A stretch of DNA of 30,328 bases. Origin: a virus. The translations under genes and the position numbers were made by a program. The stretch spans positions 1 to 30,328 of the IMG/VR virus record IMGVR_UViG_3300025108_000245; one strand, given 5' to 3'. The notes beneath the pieces are model-generated. The model had not been told where the DNA came from. It made no database searches and saw nothing but the letters and a program-made list of their open reading frames with translations. Of this stretch, positions 1-8,293 are shown one piece after another; position 1 is the stretch's first letter, and each line of letters begins with the position of its first letter.

Positions 1-3000
1 AAAGAAAGATGGCTGGAAACCTAAGTAAACAAACGGCGAATTACTGGTGCTGCCGTTGCCGGTGTAGGAACCAGCCTTAGTGGTATCGGTGTTTGCGAAA
101 CAGTAGGCTATCATTCCATCGCCGCTATCATTCACATCGCCTTCAGCACCAACACTAAACACAGATGATGTTGGTGCGGTGCTGTTCCAGTAGTTTGCGC
201 CTGCACTTGCTTGTGCATCTGTGCTGTCAAGCCGCAAATAATGGTCATTAGATGACAGGTCTTTGTGCCACACTGACCAGTTTCTACCGTCAATGCGGTT
301 CTTCACAATAATCATAGAAGGCTCAACGCCCAGAGAGTGTCCAATCGTGGCTGCCGAACCAGAGCCAGTCCAGCCAACGATGCTAAACCCTGCGTCAGTA
401 TTCGCGGAAACTTGTGACGTAATGCTGCCTGCGGTATTGCTGACCGCAGTGCCGCCAGCTTTCCAGTTCCAGCCTACTATTGCAGAACCGTTTTCGTTTG
501 TTTCAGTACGGTTGCCAACAAAAAATCCGTCTGTTTCAAAAGTAAAGTCGGTGCCAACATCAGTTTCAGCATCAGTCTTGTTTGTCTTTAATTTTTTACC
601 ATCCCCACGAATTACATCATATATATTGTGGTCTAAAACGCTTGTTCTGTTTTTAATCCAAACAAAGTCTGGTGCGCTGCCAAACCCAACCCCTGTTATT
701 GTTTGTGTTGTAGAGCCATTACCAGTATAAAGCACCGTATTGAAATACTCAGTGCCAGAAATTATTGAAGGGTCAGGAAGGTTAGCCGTACACAAGGATT
801 TGAAACCCGCCGGTGGCTGGTGCTGGAATGTTCCCAGTTCGCTGTCATCGGTGTACTCACCCATCGGCTTTGCGCCAGCGAAGGTGCTGTCTTGACCGAA
901 GTTGACAACCGCTTGGTCAGCCGTCGGCGGCACAAACAGCATCGGAATAAAGTCGCCGTCTAATGCGTGACTAATTGTTCCTTGTGAAGCACCATTTTTG
1001 AAAAACTCGACTTCATCTCCGTCTATGTCTACAGCAATGCCTATAATATCGTCTGCTGTGTAAGTAGCACCGTAAGATGAATTTGTGCCGTCGATACGTT
1101 TCTGACCATCTTCACGATAATAAACGTCGCTATCACTAGCGCTTCCTGAATTGCTGTAACCGCTGCAAATGCCAACGTGCCAAGCAGATGCGCTATCGCT
1201 ACTAAGAATTAAAACCTCAAAATAATATTTTCCAGTAGCGGGGAATTGTATTGTGCCTTGTGCAGCTTGCGATGCTGTGCCGCTAGTCTGCCCTTGAACT
1301 TTTAAATTGCCTTCGGAAAAAACAGCTTTTTCTGTAACGTCTCCACGAGTTACTAGGGAGTTTATTACAGACCAATTGTTGACAGGACTGTCAGGCAAGG
1401 TATCACGATAGTCTAGGTTGTTAGGTGTCCAGTGGTTGCCCTGCCCAGACACGTCTTTCCAGAAGGCTGCTTCGCGTGTGTCGGCAAAGGCCATATAGAT
1501 GTGTTCGCCGCCAGATTGGTTAATTGTTGAGCCAGTGCCAACCAAAGTAAACCCATCATCATCAAACGTAATTTCAATAGTAGAATTAGACACTTCGGCA
1601 GAAGAATCGTTTGCTTCTAATCGTGTATCAGTAGATGCACCGGGATGCCTTGTACTGTCATAAATGCACCAATCCTTAGTATCGTTGGTTTTCTTAATCA
1701 TAAGCCAAGCAGGCTTGAAGCCTAGACCAGTTACAGAATTGTTAGCCGAACCTGTGCCGCTGTATGACCCGATGGATGAGTAGCCAGCCACCGAATGGAA
1801 ACAATAGGCTATGTGATTTGACCCTGATTTGTTTGATGAATTACCGCTAACCGAAAAAACTGAAGATGTTGGGGCGTTGGCTCCTGAATCGGTTTTAGCA
1901 CCAGTGTTCTCAAGAGTTAAAAAATCAAGAGAACCATCAATAGCAGTTGTATACACTAACCAAGATTGACCCGCCGTAGTCCTGTTTTTAATTATAAATA
2001 ATTCTGGCGTAGAATTTAAACCGTGACCAACAGTTTGTGAAGAACCATCAGTTCCAGCCCAGCCCACGATGCTAAACCCATAGCTAGGATTTGCCTTGAC
2101 CGTGCTGGTGATTGACCCTTGAGTATTGCTGACAGGTGAACCGCTGCCAGCATCCCAGCACCAAGCGACACCGCCATTACCAGCAACATAGTTAGAGTTT
2201 TCTTGATAACCTAATGTAAAGCCATCGGCATCAAAAGACGTTAATGAGTCTGCCTTTGTAGACTCTGCGTTTGTCTGGCTTGATGCCAGCTTTTTAGTAG
2301 AACCTCTAACAGTGTCATAAAGTTCGTGGTGGAAACTATTGTTTCTTGCCTTCGTCCAAACGAAATCTGGACTAAAGCCCAAGCCACTTATGCTTTGCGT
2401 ACCAGCATTTGCACGATAGGTAGCAGTATTGAACCCTTCAGACACAACGTCATCTTCAAAGGTTAGGTGGAAACCGTTTGTACCGTATGTGCCAGCGTAG
2501 TCTTTTGCTTTCCAGTAGCCGTTGACAGTCTCACCAAAGCTACTTGCGTCTAGTGCTTGACCGTCAATGAAGTTGATGTCGGACATATAGCCGTCAAAGT
2601 AGTCTGAGACTTGAGGAGCGTAACCTATATGGTGATCAACAGTATTATTAGTTTGGGTTTCTCTATCTAATTCAATTTTGTTATCGTTATCTAGCTCAAT
2701 CCGAACACCGTTAACATATATTTTTATTCTGTCGATCTCTGTTGCGTTTGTACTGTCGTAAGCCATAACGATATGATACCAAGCCGATGGGTCACGAAAT
2801 AATGCTATAGAATTTTGTTTTGCGTTGGCAACGTTGCTTGCTTCTTGTCTCCAAAATAACTGACCTTCATCGCTTGTCATTCTAAATAGGAGTTGGTCAT
2901 TGTTAGTAGTGCCACCAGCGCCAAATAATACAGAATAACCTGACCCACTAATTTTTCCACGCTTGACCCAGCCACTCCAAGTCCAAGTCTTGCGGTTGCC

Positions 3001-3123
3001 AGCAGATGCAGGCGTCCAGCTTAGATACTGGCTTTCGTCATCGTTGAACTTGAGGGATTGCTGGGTAACTGCCTCTGCGCCAGAAGCGTACATCCATTGT
3101 GAGGAACCTAGTGGGCCTGACAT
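1..3123 (-). CDS. Large tail adhesin with LamG-like and SPRY domains (3' end outside window)
   Basis: An open frame begins with ATG at 3123 and stays open to the left edge (about 1041 codons), so the C-terminus is missing. Translation gives a LamG/concanavalin-like jelly-roll region (about residues 16-205, with phrases such as YLSWTPASAG and WSGWVKRGKI). A repeat unit follows (about 235-550: GLGFSPDFVWTKAR, FSIVGWAG, APTSSVFSVSG), then a SPRY-like domain (about 575-750: YYFEVLI, IIGIAVDIDGDEVEFFKNG), then a second copy of the unit (about 805 onward: GVGFGSAPDFVWIKNR, FSIVGWTG, APTSSVFSVG). Such proteins are common as distal tail or fibre components of marine phages and are expected to bind surface glycans. 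The preceding fibre genes support a host-recognition role. No peptidase or lyase motif was recognised in the visible part. Domain calls are by eye; a tail adhesin is likely, the ligand is unknown. Confidence 0.85.
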   Translation of the reverse strand, partial: MSGPLGSSQWMYASGAEAVTQQSLKFNDDESQYLSWTPASAGNRKTWTWSGWVKRGKISGSGYSVLFGAGGTTNNDQLLFRMTSDEGQLFWRQEASNVANAKQNSIALFRDPSAWYHIVMAYDSTNATEIDRIKIYVNGVRIELDNDNKIELDRETQTNNTVDHHIGYAPQVSDYFDGYMSDINFIDGQALDASSFGETVNGYWKAKDYAGTYGTNGFHLTFEDDVVSEGFNTATYRANAGTQSISGLGFSPDFVWTKARNNSFHHELYDTVRGSTKKLASSQTNAESTKADSLTSFDADGFTLGYQENSNYVAGNGGVAWCWDAGSGSPVSNTQGSITSTVKANPSYGFSIVGWAGTDGSSQTVGHGLNSTPELFIIKNRTTAGQSWLVYTTAIDGSLDFLTLENTGAKTDSGANAPTSSVFSVSGNSSNKSGSNHIAYCFHSVAGYSSIGSYSGTGSANNSVTGLGFKPAWLMIKKTNDTKDWCIYDSTRHPGASTDTRLEANDSSAEVSNSTIEITFDDDGFTLVGTGSTINQSGGEHIYMAFADTREAAFWKDVSGQGNHWTPNNLDYRDTLPDSPVNNWSVINSLVTRGDVTEKAVFSEGNLKVQGQTSGTASQAAQGTIQFPATGKYYFEVLILSSDSASAWHVGICSGYSNSGSASDSDVYYREDGQKRIDGTNSSYGATYTADDIIGIAVDIDGDEVEFFKNGASQGTISHALDGDFIPMLFVPPTADQAVVNFGQDSTFAGAKPMGEYTDDSELGTFQHQPPAGFKSLCTANLPDPSIISGTEYFNTVLYTGNGSTTQTITGVGFGSAPDFVWIKNRTSVLDHNIYDVIRGDGKKLKTNKTDAETDVGTDFTFETDGFFVGNRTETNENGSAIVGWNWKAGGTAVSNTAGSITSQVSANTDAGFSIVGWTGSGSAATIGHSLGVEPSMIIVKNRIDGRNWSVWHKDLSSNDHYLRLDSTDAQASAGANYWNSTAPTSSVFSVGAEGDVNDSGDGMIAYCFANTDTTKAGSYTGNGSTSNSPFVYLGFQPSFF

Positions 3124-3131
3124 AGTAACTC

Positions 3132-3785
3132 CTATGCAAAAGCTAGTTGTGGTGCGCCAAGCAAAATGCGGTTCGATGCAGTGACGATGTAAGGCACAAT
3201 GTCTGTTGTGTCTGCCGTGCTAGATAGTGTCAACCCAGCAGCAGCCGCAGTCTCGTAGTCAGTGTCCAGTGATACTGTATAGCCGCCAGTGCTGTCTTGA
3301 ATAAAGGTAATGAAACCAGTTTGACCGACTGCTTCAGTAGTGGGATTGTCTAAAGTCGTGTTGCCAGTTAGCGTCAAAACAAAGTTCTGATGTTTAGAAA
3401 AGTCTAACGTCACATTGCCTGTGACTGTGGCGTTTACCTCGGTAGTGCCAGCAACAGAATTGCTAAAGTCAACAGGGCCACTAAATGTACCACCAACCAG
3501 CGGCATAGCATCAGCCCCATTGTGTAAGCGGTAGACAGTAACAACCACGCTGTCGCTTGCTGTTAAGGCAGTAAGGCCATCAATAGTGTTCGCTGTGTTT
3601 GTGTCGTAGTCAGTGCCAGCCGTTAGCAATGCGCCGTTAAGATGCACAGTCAGATTTGCGCCAGACGAAAACGCCAGAACTGAACCGCCATTGTCTGCAC
3701 CAGAAATGCTAGTCTCACCGCCAGAAGCCGTGTAGGTGTAAACTTGATTGTTAGCGTTGTTCGCGTCAGCACCAATGTACCTCAT
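3132..3785 (-). CDS. Tail fibre-associated beta-rich protein
   Basis: The 217-residue product begins MRYIGADANNANN. The ATG at 3785 was chosen because it overlaps the upstream stop as TGATG and has a GGAG about 8 bases ahead; an 18-residue upstream extension would run inside the preceding gene. The sequence is rich in Thr, Asn, Gly and Val and lacks Cys. A central segment (FSKHQNFVLTLTGNTTLDN) followed by GFITFIQDSTGGYTVSL is a pattern seen in many marine phage fibre or baseplate-type proteins. It lies between the fibre adaptor and the large adhesin, 8 bases upstream of the latter, so it is probably a structural part of the same appendage. No enzymatic motif was found. The exact role (adaptor, spike cap or fibre trunk) cannot be told from sequence alone. 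Confidence 0.7.
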   Translation of the reverse strand: MRYIGADANNANNQVYTYTASGGETSISGADNGGSVLAFSSGANLTVHLNGALLTAGTDYDTNTANTIDGLTALTASDSVVVTVYRLHNGADAMPLVGGTFSGPVDFSNSVAGTTEVNATVTGNVTLDFSKHQNFVLTLTGNTTLDNPTTEAVGQTGFITFIQDSTGGYTVSLDTDYETAAAAGLTLSSTADTTDIVPYIVTASNRILLGAPQLAFA

Positions 3786-4135
3786 CAGGTTATCTCCGTC
3801 ACACTTAGCGTTGCGTCTATCTTGGCAGACACGCTGCAATCAATCTTGATCACGTCACCAGTCTGCAAAATGTATTTGTTGCCAGACATTAACTCTAATG
3901 ATGACCCAACCAAGATAGGAACGTCTTTAACAACGCTGACTGTCTCGTTGGTTTCAGTATCAACCGTTGTAGAAACGATCTGAACCGTGGCTGTGACTGA
4001 GGTTGTGTGGATGTTTGCCAGTGTCAGCCCAACAACTACCGCAGTAGTTGCAGCCGGAACTGTATAAAGCGTGTCAGGCGTGCCAGAACTAGCTGGCATA
4101 GCCCCATTAGTCTTTAGTTTAAAAGTGTTAGCCAT
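3785..4135 (-). CDS. Small beta-structured tail protein
   Basis: The 116-residue product (MANTFKLKTNGAMP...) has alternating hydrophobic and Thr/Ser stretches typical of a single beta-sandwich. Phrases such as LYTVPAATTAVVVGLTLANI resemble small hypothetical proteins found beside tail fibres in marine phages. It starts 4 bases after the fibre adaptor gene ends and overlaps the next start by one base (TGATG), so the three are translationally coupled. A role as a tail-fibre accessory or capping subunit is inferred from context only. It has no signal peptide, membrane segment or catalytic motif. Confidence 0.65.
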   Translation of the reverse strand: MANTFKLKTNGAMPASSGTPDTLYTVPAATTAVVVGLTLANIHTTSVTATVQIVSTTVDTETNETVSVVKDVPILVGSSLELMSGNKYILQTGDVIKIDCSVSAKIDATLSVTEIT

Positions 4136-4139
4136 TTTA

Positions 4140-4910
4140 CTATCCTAAGATTAGTGAAAATTCTACAGCGGATTGAGACGCTATGCTTTCAATCAGAGCA
4201 GTTTGCGCCGCAGATATGTTTACAAACAAGTCATAGTTTGCGCTGTTTGTGTTTGTGTTTAGAGGAACTGCACCAGCAGATGTGTGCGCTGTATTAACGC
4301 GATAAACATTGTTATCGTCTGGGTCAATAACTAGATCACCAGCAAAATAATCAACGCCCGCTGCCCAAGTGCCTCTAAAGTCGCCAGCCGTAGTTGTGGC
4401 GATTGGGTTGCCGTTGCTGTCAAACGCTAGAAACTTTAGCGCCCGGTCAGCCTTTGCTGGCAATGTCATATCAACAACACCGCCATCCTCAACCAGTGCA
4501 GGGTCATAGACAGGGGCGCGGAGGCCGCGCCTGTTTTCTTCTGCAACCTGTTGATCAAAAATTGTCAGCGCGTCTAGCTGCTCATTAAGGCTCGATGCCA
4601 GCAAGTCACCGGCTGTCACAAAGTCTGTCACGCGCTCAATGTCTCGCGCACCAATCACAACAACTTGATCAGATGCTGTTGGCGTGGCCGGTATGTTGCC
4701 CCCAACATTAACAATCAGTGTAACTGAACCAGTGCCATTAGCGTTTATAGTGACAGTAAAATCTGTGGTCAGTGTCAGTTTGGTTGCGTTAAAATAAACA
4801 ACGATGTCGGTGTTAGCCAATATCTCAAACGAAAACGCATACGGCCCCAGACCGGCTGACCCGGTAAACACGACCCTGCGTGTAATTGCGTTGATGTTAT
4901 AGTCAGCCAT
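4140..4910 (-). CDS. Tail fibre protein with T7-type N-terminal attachment domain
   Basis: The 256-residue protein starts MADYNINAITRRVVFTGSAG. The first 130 or so residues (beta-rich, then DIERVTDFVTAGDLLASSLNEQLD and QQVAEENRRGLRAP) match the general plan of the T7 gp17 N-terminal domain that anchors fibres to the tail. The C-terminal part contains a short motif, FRGTWAAGVDYFAGDLV, resembling chitin/carbohydrate-binding-like modules in phage fibres. At 256 residues it is much shorter than the 553-residue T7 fibre. It is therefore probably an adaptor to which the large downstream adhesin attaches. It lies directly downstream of the large internal virion protein gene, with a 40-base gap. The T7-fibre assignment is fairly sure; the split-fibre architecture is inference. 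Confidence 0.8.
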   Translation of the reverse strand: MADYNINAITRRVVFTGSAGLGPYAFSFEILANTDIVVYFNATKLTLTTDFTVTINANGTGSVTLIVNVGGNIPATPTASDQVVVIGARDIERVTDFVTAGDLLASSLNEQLDALTIFDQQVAEENRRGLRAPVYDPALVEDGGVVDMTLPAKADRALKFLAFDSNGNPIATTTAGDFRGTWAAGVDYFAGDLVIDPDDNNVYRVNTAHTSAGAVPLNTNTNSANYDLFVNISAAQTALIESIASQSAVEFSLILG

Positions 4911-4950
4911 TTTTGTGCCTCATATGGTTGCCGTGATTATAGCCTATTTA

Positions 4951-7900
4951 TTACCTGCCGTATAGATTGACCTTTTGCTGGTTCTTAGCAATTGCCGCTG
5001 CCGTATCTGGGTAAAGAATAGCAGTGCCGTCATCTGTCTCTAATGTGTAATCAACAAGCCCGGTGTCTCTATCTTTGATGGTTTTGCCAAACATAAACTC
5101 TCGCGCTCTAGCCCGATAATCAGACACCACAGTGTTAACGTCATTTTGCAATGAGCCAATCGCCGGGGCAATGCCAAGCAGATCAGCGTCATTGAGGCGC
5201 TGGTTTATAACGTCAACAATAGCCTCATCCATTGTCATCCCGGTGTCAGGGTCTGGGTCTTGCTGCAACTTTAAATACATATTTTGTTGCTCTGCCGTCA
5301 GGCCAACACCATTGATTTCAAAGTTTGGATACGCAATGCCGTGATTAATCGCCGCTAAAATCTCAGACACCTCGTCACGTTTTCCCTTTTGCATAGCCAT
5401 AGGCACCCAAGAATAATCAGGGCTATATTCAATAGGCTTGCCGCGCTCGTCTAACTTTGGCGGCAGTTTGTTTGCCTTTGTTGGAACTCGGCTCATCATT
5501 TTATTATAAGCCTCAAAGAGAGCGCGAACACCAAGCTGCGTTGCGTCAATTCCCAACACATCATCTGCCCACTCTACCTGCGCTTGATTGACTGCTGTGT
5601 TACTTGCAGCCGGGTCTAGTATGCGCTCAATCTTGCCAACAATTGCGCTGTTAGCTAAACCAACCACAGGCGTTCCAGCAATAGCCACGTTGCTCACCTG
5701 ACGCACATAAGCATCAACCGCAGCATAAATCCTGTCACCGCTGTCTGTCTGGCGCTGGTTGGCAATACGCATTAGCTCGTTTACTGACTGCATCGCTGGC
5801 ATATTAGTGGAATACTCAGACAGTGCCGCAGCCATTGCGTCAAACATAATACTAAGCTGCGTGTCGTCTGGATCATAGGCGCGGTATTTAACAGCGTCGG
5901 CATAAGCAGCACCAAGCAGCAATGGTATTGTCACCGGCTCAAGCCTCTTTAATGACATAAACGTGCTGCCCTCCATATTGCCGGTGCCGCGCTGAATTGT
6001 ACCAGCGCCAAGAATTTTATTTATGCGATCAATATTCTCATCCGACATCTCGTCATTGTTTAGGCGCAAGCTAAAATCTTGCCAACCAATGCGCTTTAAA
6101 TTGTTTCTGTCCTCTGTATCTGCCGGGCCTGCGCCAGTGAGCCTGCCGTTGTAAGCTAGATAGTAAGAGCCAAGACCCATAGTGCCGCCGACAACAATAC
6201 GGCTAATGGCTAGGTCACGGTGCCTGCCACCCTTTTCCCACTCACTGTAAAAGCGTGGCGACATAAAGTTTAAAATAGGCACACGAGCCGCGCCCTCAAT
6301 GGCTAGGTTTGTGACTGACTTACTAAACAACATGATCGGTTTGACTAGCGGGTTGTTCATAACCTTGAGCGCGCCGTGATACATACGGCCAAGGTTTGAT
6401 TGCCGGTCAATGTCGGCCATCAGTGTCGCTTGCTTTCTAAAGCTCTGTACACTAGCGTCAACCTCTGCTGGACGCTCAGTCAAAAACTTGTTTACGGCCT
6501 CTTGTGAAACAGACAGCGCCTCATCTGCTGTACCGCCATCGGCCAGCTTCTTGTCATATATTTGCGCGCCGTAACGCCAAGCCTGCTCGTGCAATTCCAT
6601 ACGCTGCGCAATACCACCAAAGAACTGGTCGCCAGCACCAAGGGCGCGCATAGGGATTGAGTAAATCATCCCCAAGCTATCAAGCACTTTCCCAGCCAGC
6701 GTGTTCTTTAACTCTGGCGTTCTAGCCACCTCTTTGCCAAGCAGCATCAGGGGCGTGTTGCTAAAATATGCAGATGATATCGGATTGCGCGCCGCGTCTT
6801 TTGTTGACCCTGTCTTTGCGCCTTGAGACATTAACGACCAACCATCCATAATGCCGTTATAAAATGCAGATGTTCTGGCGTAAATGTCCTGACGGTAATA
6901 CTCATCCGGGCTGTACTCTAGCCCCAGTGTTTTTGCGATGCGCTTTCTTACCTTGCCAATTGGAACAGCAACGGCGCGCTCTGGAACGTCAGCGATTAGC
7001 GTTCCAAAGTTAGCGGCACTGTTGAACAGATGCGTTTCCCAGTTAGTCAGGAACGTAGACTGCGCCGCATAAATGATACTGTCATATGTTTTGCGGATAA
7101 TGCCGACCTCAAGGACTTTGTTTTTGGCAGCGCGGGTTTCTTGTTTCATGTAATTGTCAGCTAGGGCGCGCAATTGATCATCGCCGCCAGCGCCGTCAAG
7201 AACGGCGCGGATGTCGAGCGATGGCAGATTGCGTTCACGCGCACCCTTAAACACATTCATGCTGCGAGCCACGTCACGCTTTGCGCCCTTTAACGTGCCA
7301 AGGATTACCTCATGCTGCGACAAAGCCTCGCGCAACTCAAACTTGCCAAGGTCAGTTAGAAGGCCAGACGCAGCCTGCGTCATAAGCTCATCAACCTTTT
7401 GTGCGCTAACATCATGCAGTGCCTGCAATCCAGCAAGCTGTGTCGCTAACTGGTTGTTGCCAACCTTGCTTTGCATTGGTATGCCGCGAAACATTGCGTC
7501 TAATGTTTTCTTAGGAACGCCAGACATAAAGGCGCGTCTATATAAGCTCTCAACTGTTTGAGCTTGATAGTCAGGTTCAGTATTCCCGGCCACAGCCTTA
7601 GCTGTTGCTGCTAAACTATCGCTATCATAAAAGCTAGTGTTAATTGGGCCAGCCTCAACGCCCTCTGCTAACTGCTTTTTGCTGGGCGATGGCACTGTGC
7701 GCGCACCACCCATAGCCTCTTGACGCTCGGCCATCACCTCTTCGACACGTTCTTCTGTTGATGGCTTTGGCTTTTTTATAGGCGGCACAATTTGCGGCTC
7801 TATTTTTGTTTGCGCCTCAACAGGCGGCTGAATGTCCATAATATCTGTGGCAGTGCCGTCTTGGTCAATAACGTCAACCGGCTTTGTTATTTCTTCTGTT

Positions 7901-8091
7901 ACCTTGTAATCAGGATCAACACGCGCACCGCGCTTTGTTAGAGGCTTGATAATTTCCCCAGCGGCTTGACGGCCTAATGACCGGGCAAAACCAGCAGGCT
8001 GGATGCCGTCATCAGTCAGGTCGGCATCCGGCTCCTGTTTGGAAAGCTGGTCGAGCTTATCTTCTAAATCTCTTGGGCCGCGTATTGCCAT
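4951..8091 (-). CDS. Large internal virion (ejection) protein, gp16-like position
   Basis: This 1046-residue protein has a Pro/Glu/Lys-rich disordered N-terminus (about 1-150) followed by a long helical body. There is a Gly-rich hydrophobic stretch near residues 620-645 (IVVGGTMGLGSYYLAYNG) and another in the following 100 residues (TIPLLLGAAYADAV). In size and in position (end of the internal-protein block, just before the fibres) it corresponds to T7 gp16, the ejected protein that helps DNA cross the envelope. The T7 gp16 N-terminal lytic transglycosylase motif was not recognised, so the resemblance is positional. The hydrophobic stretches are consistent with membrane insertion during ejection, which is an inference. 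It starts 10 bases after the preceding small gene. Confidence 0.75.
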   Translation of the reverse strand: MAIRGPRDLEDKLDQLSKQEPDADLTDDGIQPAGFARSLGRQAAGEIIKPLTKRGARVDPDYKVTEEITKPVDVIDQDGTATDIMDIQPPVEAQTKIEPQIVPPIKKPKPSTEERVEEVMAERQEAMGGARTVPSPSKKQLAEGVEAGPINTSFYDSDSLAATAKAVAGNTEPDYQAQTVESLYRRAFMSGVPKKTLDAMFRGIPMQSKVGNNQLATQLAGLQALHDVSAQKVDELMTQAASGLLTDLGKFELREALSQHEVILGTLKGAKRDVARSMNVFKGARERNLPSLDIRAVLDGAGGDDQLRALADNYMKQETRAAKNKVLEVGIIRKTYDSIIYAAQSTFLTNWETHLFNSAANFGTLIADVPERAVAVPIGKVRKRIAKTLGLEYSPDEYYRQDIYARTSAFYNGIMDGWSLMSQGAKTGSTKDAARNPISSAYFSNTPLMLLGKEVARTPELKNTLAGKVLDSLGMIYSIPMRALGAGDQFFGGIAQRMELHEQAWRYGAQIYDKKLADGGTADEALSVSQEAVNKFLTERPAEVDASVQSFRKQATLMADIDRQSNLGRMYHGALKVMNNPLVKPIMLFSKSVTNLAIEGAARVPILNFMSPRFYSEWEKGGRHRDLAISRIVVGGTMGLGSYYLAYNGRLTGAGPADTEDRNNLKRIGWQDFSLRLNNDEMSDENIDRINKILGAGTIQRGTGNMEGSTFMSLKRLEPVTIPLLLGAAYADAVKYRAYDPDDTQLSIMFDAMAAALSEYSTNMPAMQSVNELMRIANQRQTDSGDRIYAAVDAYVRQVSNVAIAGTPVVGLANSAIVGKIERILDPAASNTAVNQAQVEWADDVLGIDATQLGVRALFEAYNKMMSRVPTKANKLPPKLDERGKPIEYSPDYSWVPMAMQKGKRDEVSEILAAINHGIAYPNFEINGVGLTAEQQNMYLKLQQDPDPDTGMTMDEAIVDVINQRLNDADLLGIAPAIGSLQNDVNTVVSDYRARAREFMFGKTIKDRDTGLVDYTLETDDGTAILYPDTAAAIAKNQQKVNLYGR

Positions 8092-8101
8092 TGTTTATTC
8101 C

Positions 8102-8293
8102 TTAATTTCGTAACTGTTCTGGCAGTTCTAGCTCTTCCTCTGCGCTTAACTCTTCTGGCGGCTCGCCAAGATAAGCCAACTGTAAATAGTTTTCCCTGTT
8201 AACAGGGATGCCATATTCTTTAAGCAACTCAATAACTGGGTTACTGTTTCCAAGTTGGGGGGTTAATTCCCCCTGCGTGTTGTTCGATTGCAT
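8102..8293 (-). CDS. Small acidic protein overlapping the upstream virion gene
   Basis: The 63-residue product starts MQSNNTQGELTPQLGN and ends in a strongly acidic tail (EELSAEEELELPEQLRN). Its ATG lies inside the end of the 739-residue virion gene, giving a 53-base overlap in another frame. A good GAGG sequence about 6 bases ahead supports the start. It sits between two large internal virion protein genes, so a small virion component or assembly factor is plausible. No family was recognised. The overlap is longer than the usual 1-8 bases in this genome. Confidence 0.6.
   Translation of the reverse strand: MQSNNTQGELTPQLGNSNPVIELLKEYGIPVNRENYLQLAYLGEPPEELSAEEELELPEQLRN

Noticed and set aside
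263-730. A 155-codon open frame on the plus strand inside the adhesin region
   Set aside because: It is the mirror of a continuous minus-strand frame with clear LamG/SPRY-type sequence; composition is biased to Pro/Val/Thr as expected of an antisense shadow.
1-3123. Possible diversity-generating retroelement target at the adhesin
   Set aside because: No reverse transcriptase gene or template/variable repeat pair was seen in the window; the C-terminus is outside, so it cannot be excluded but is not supported.
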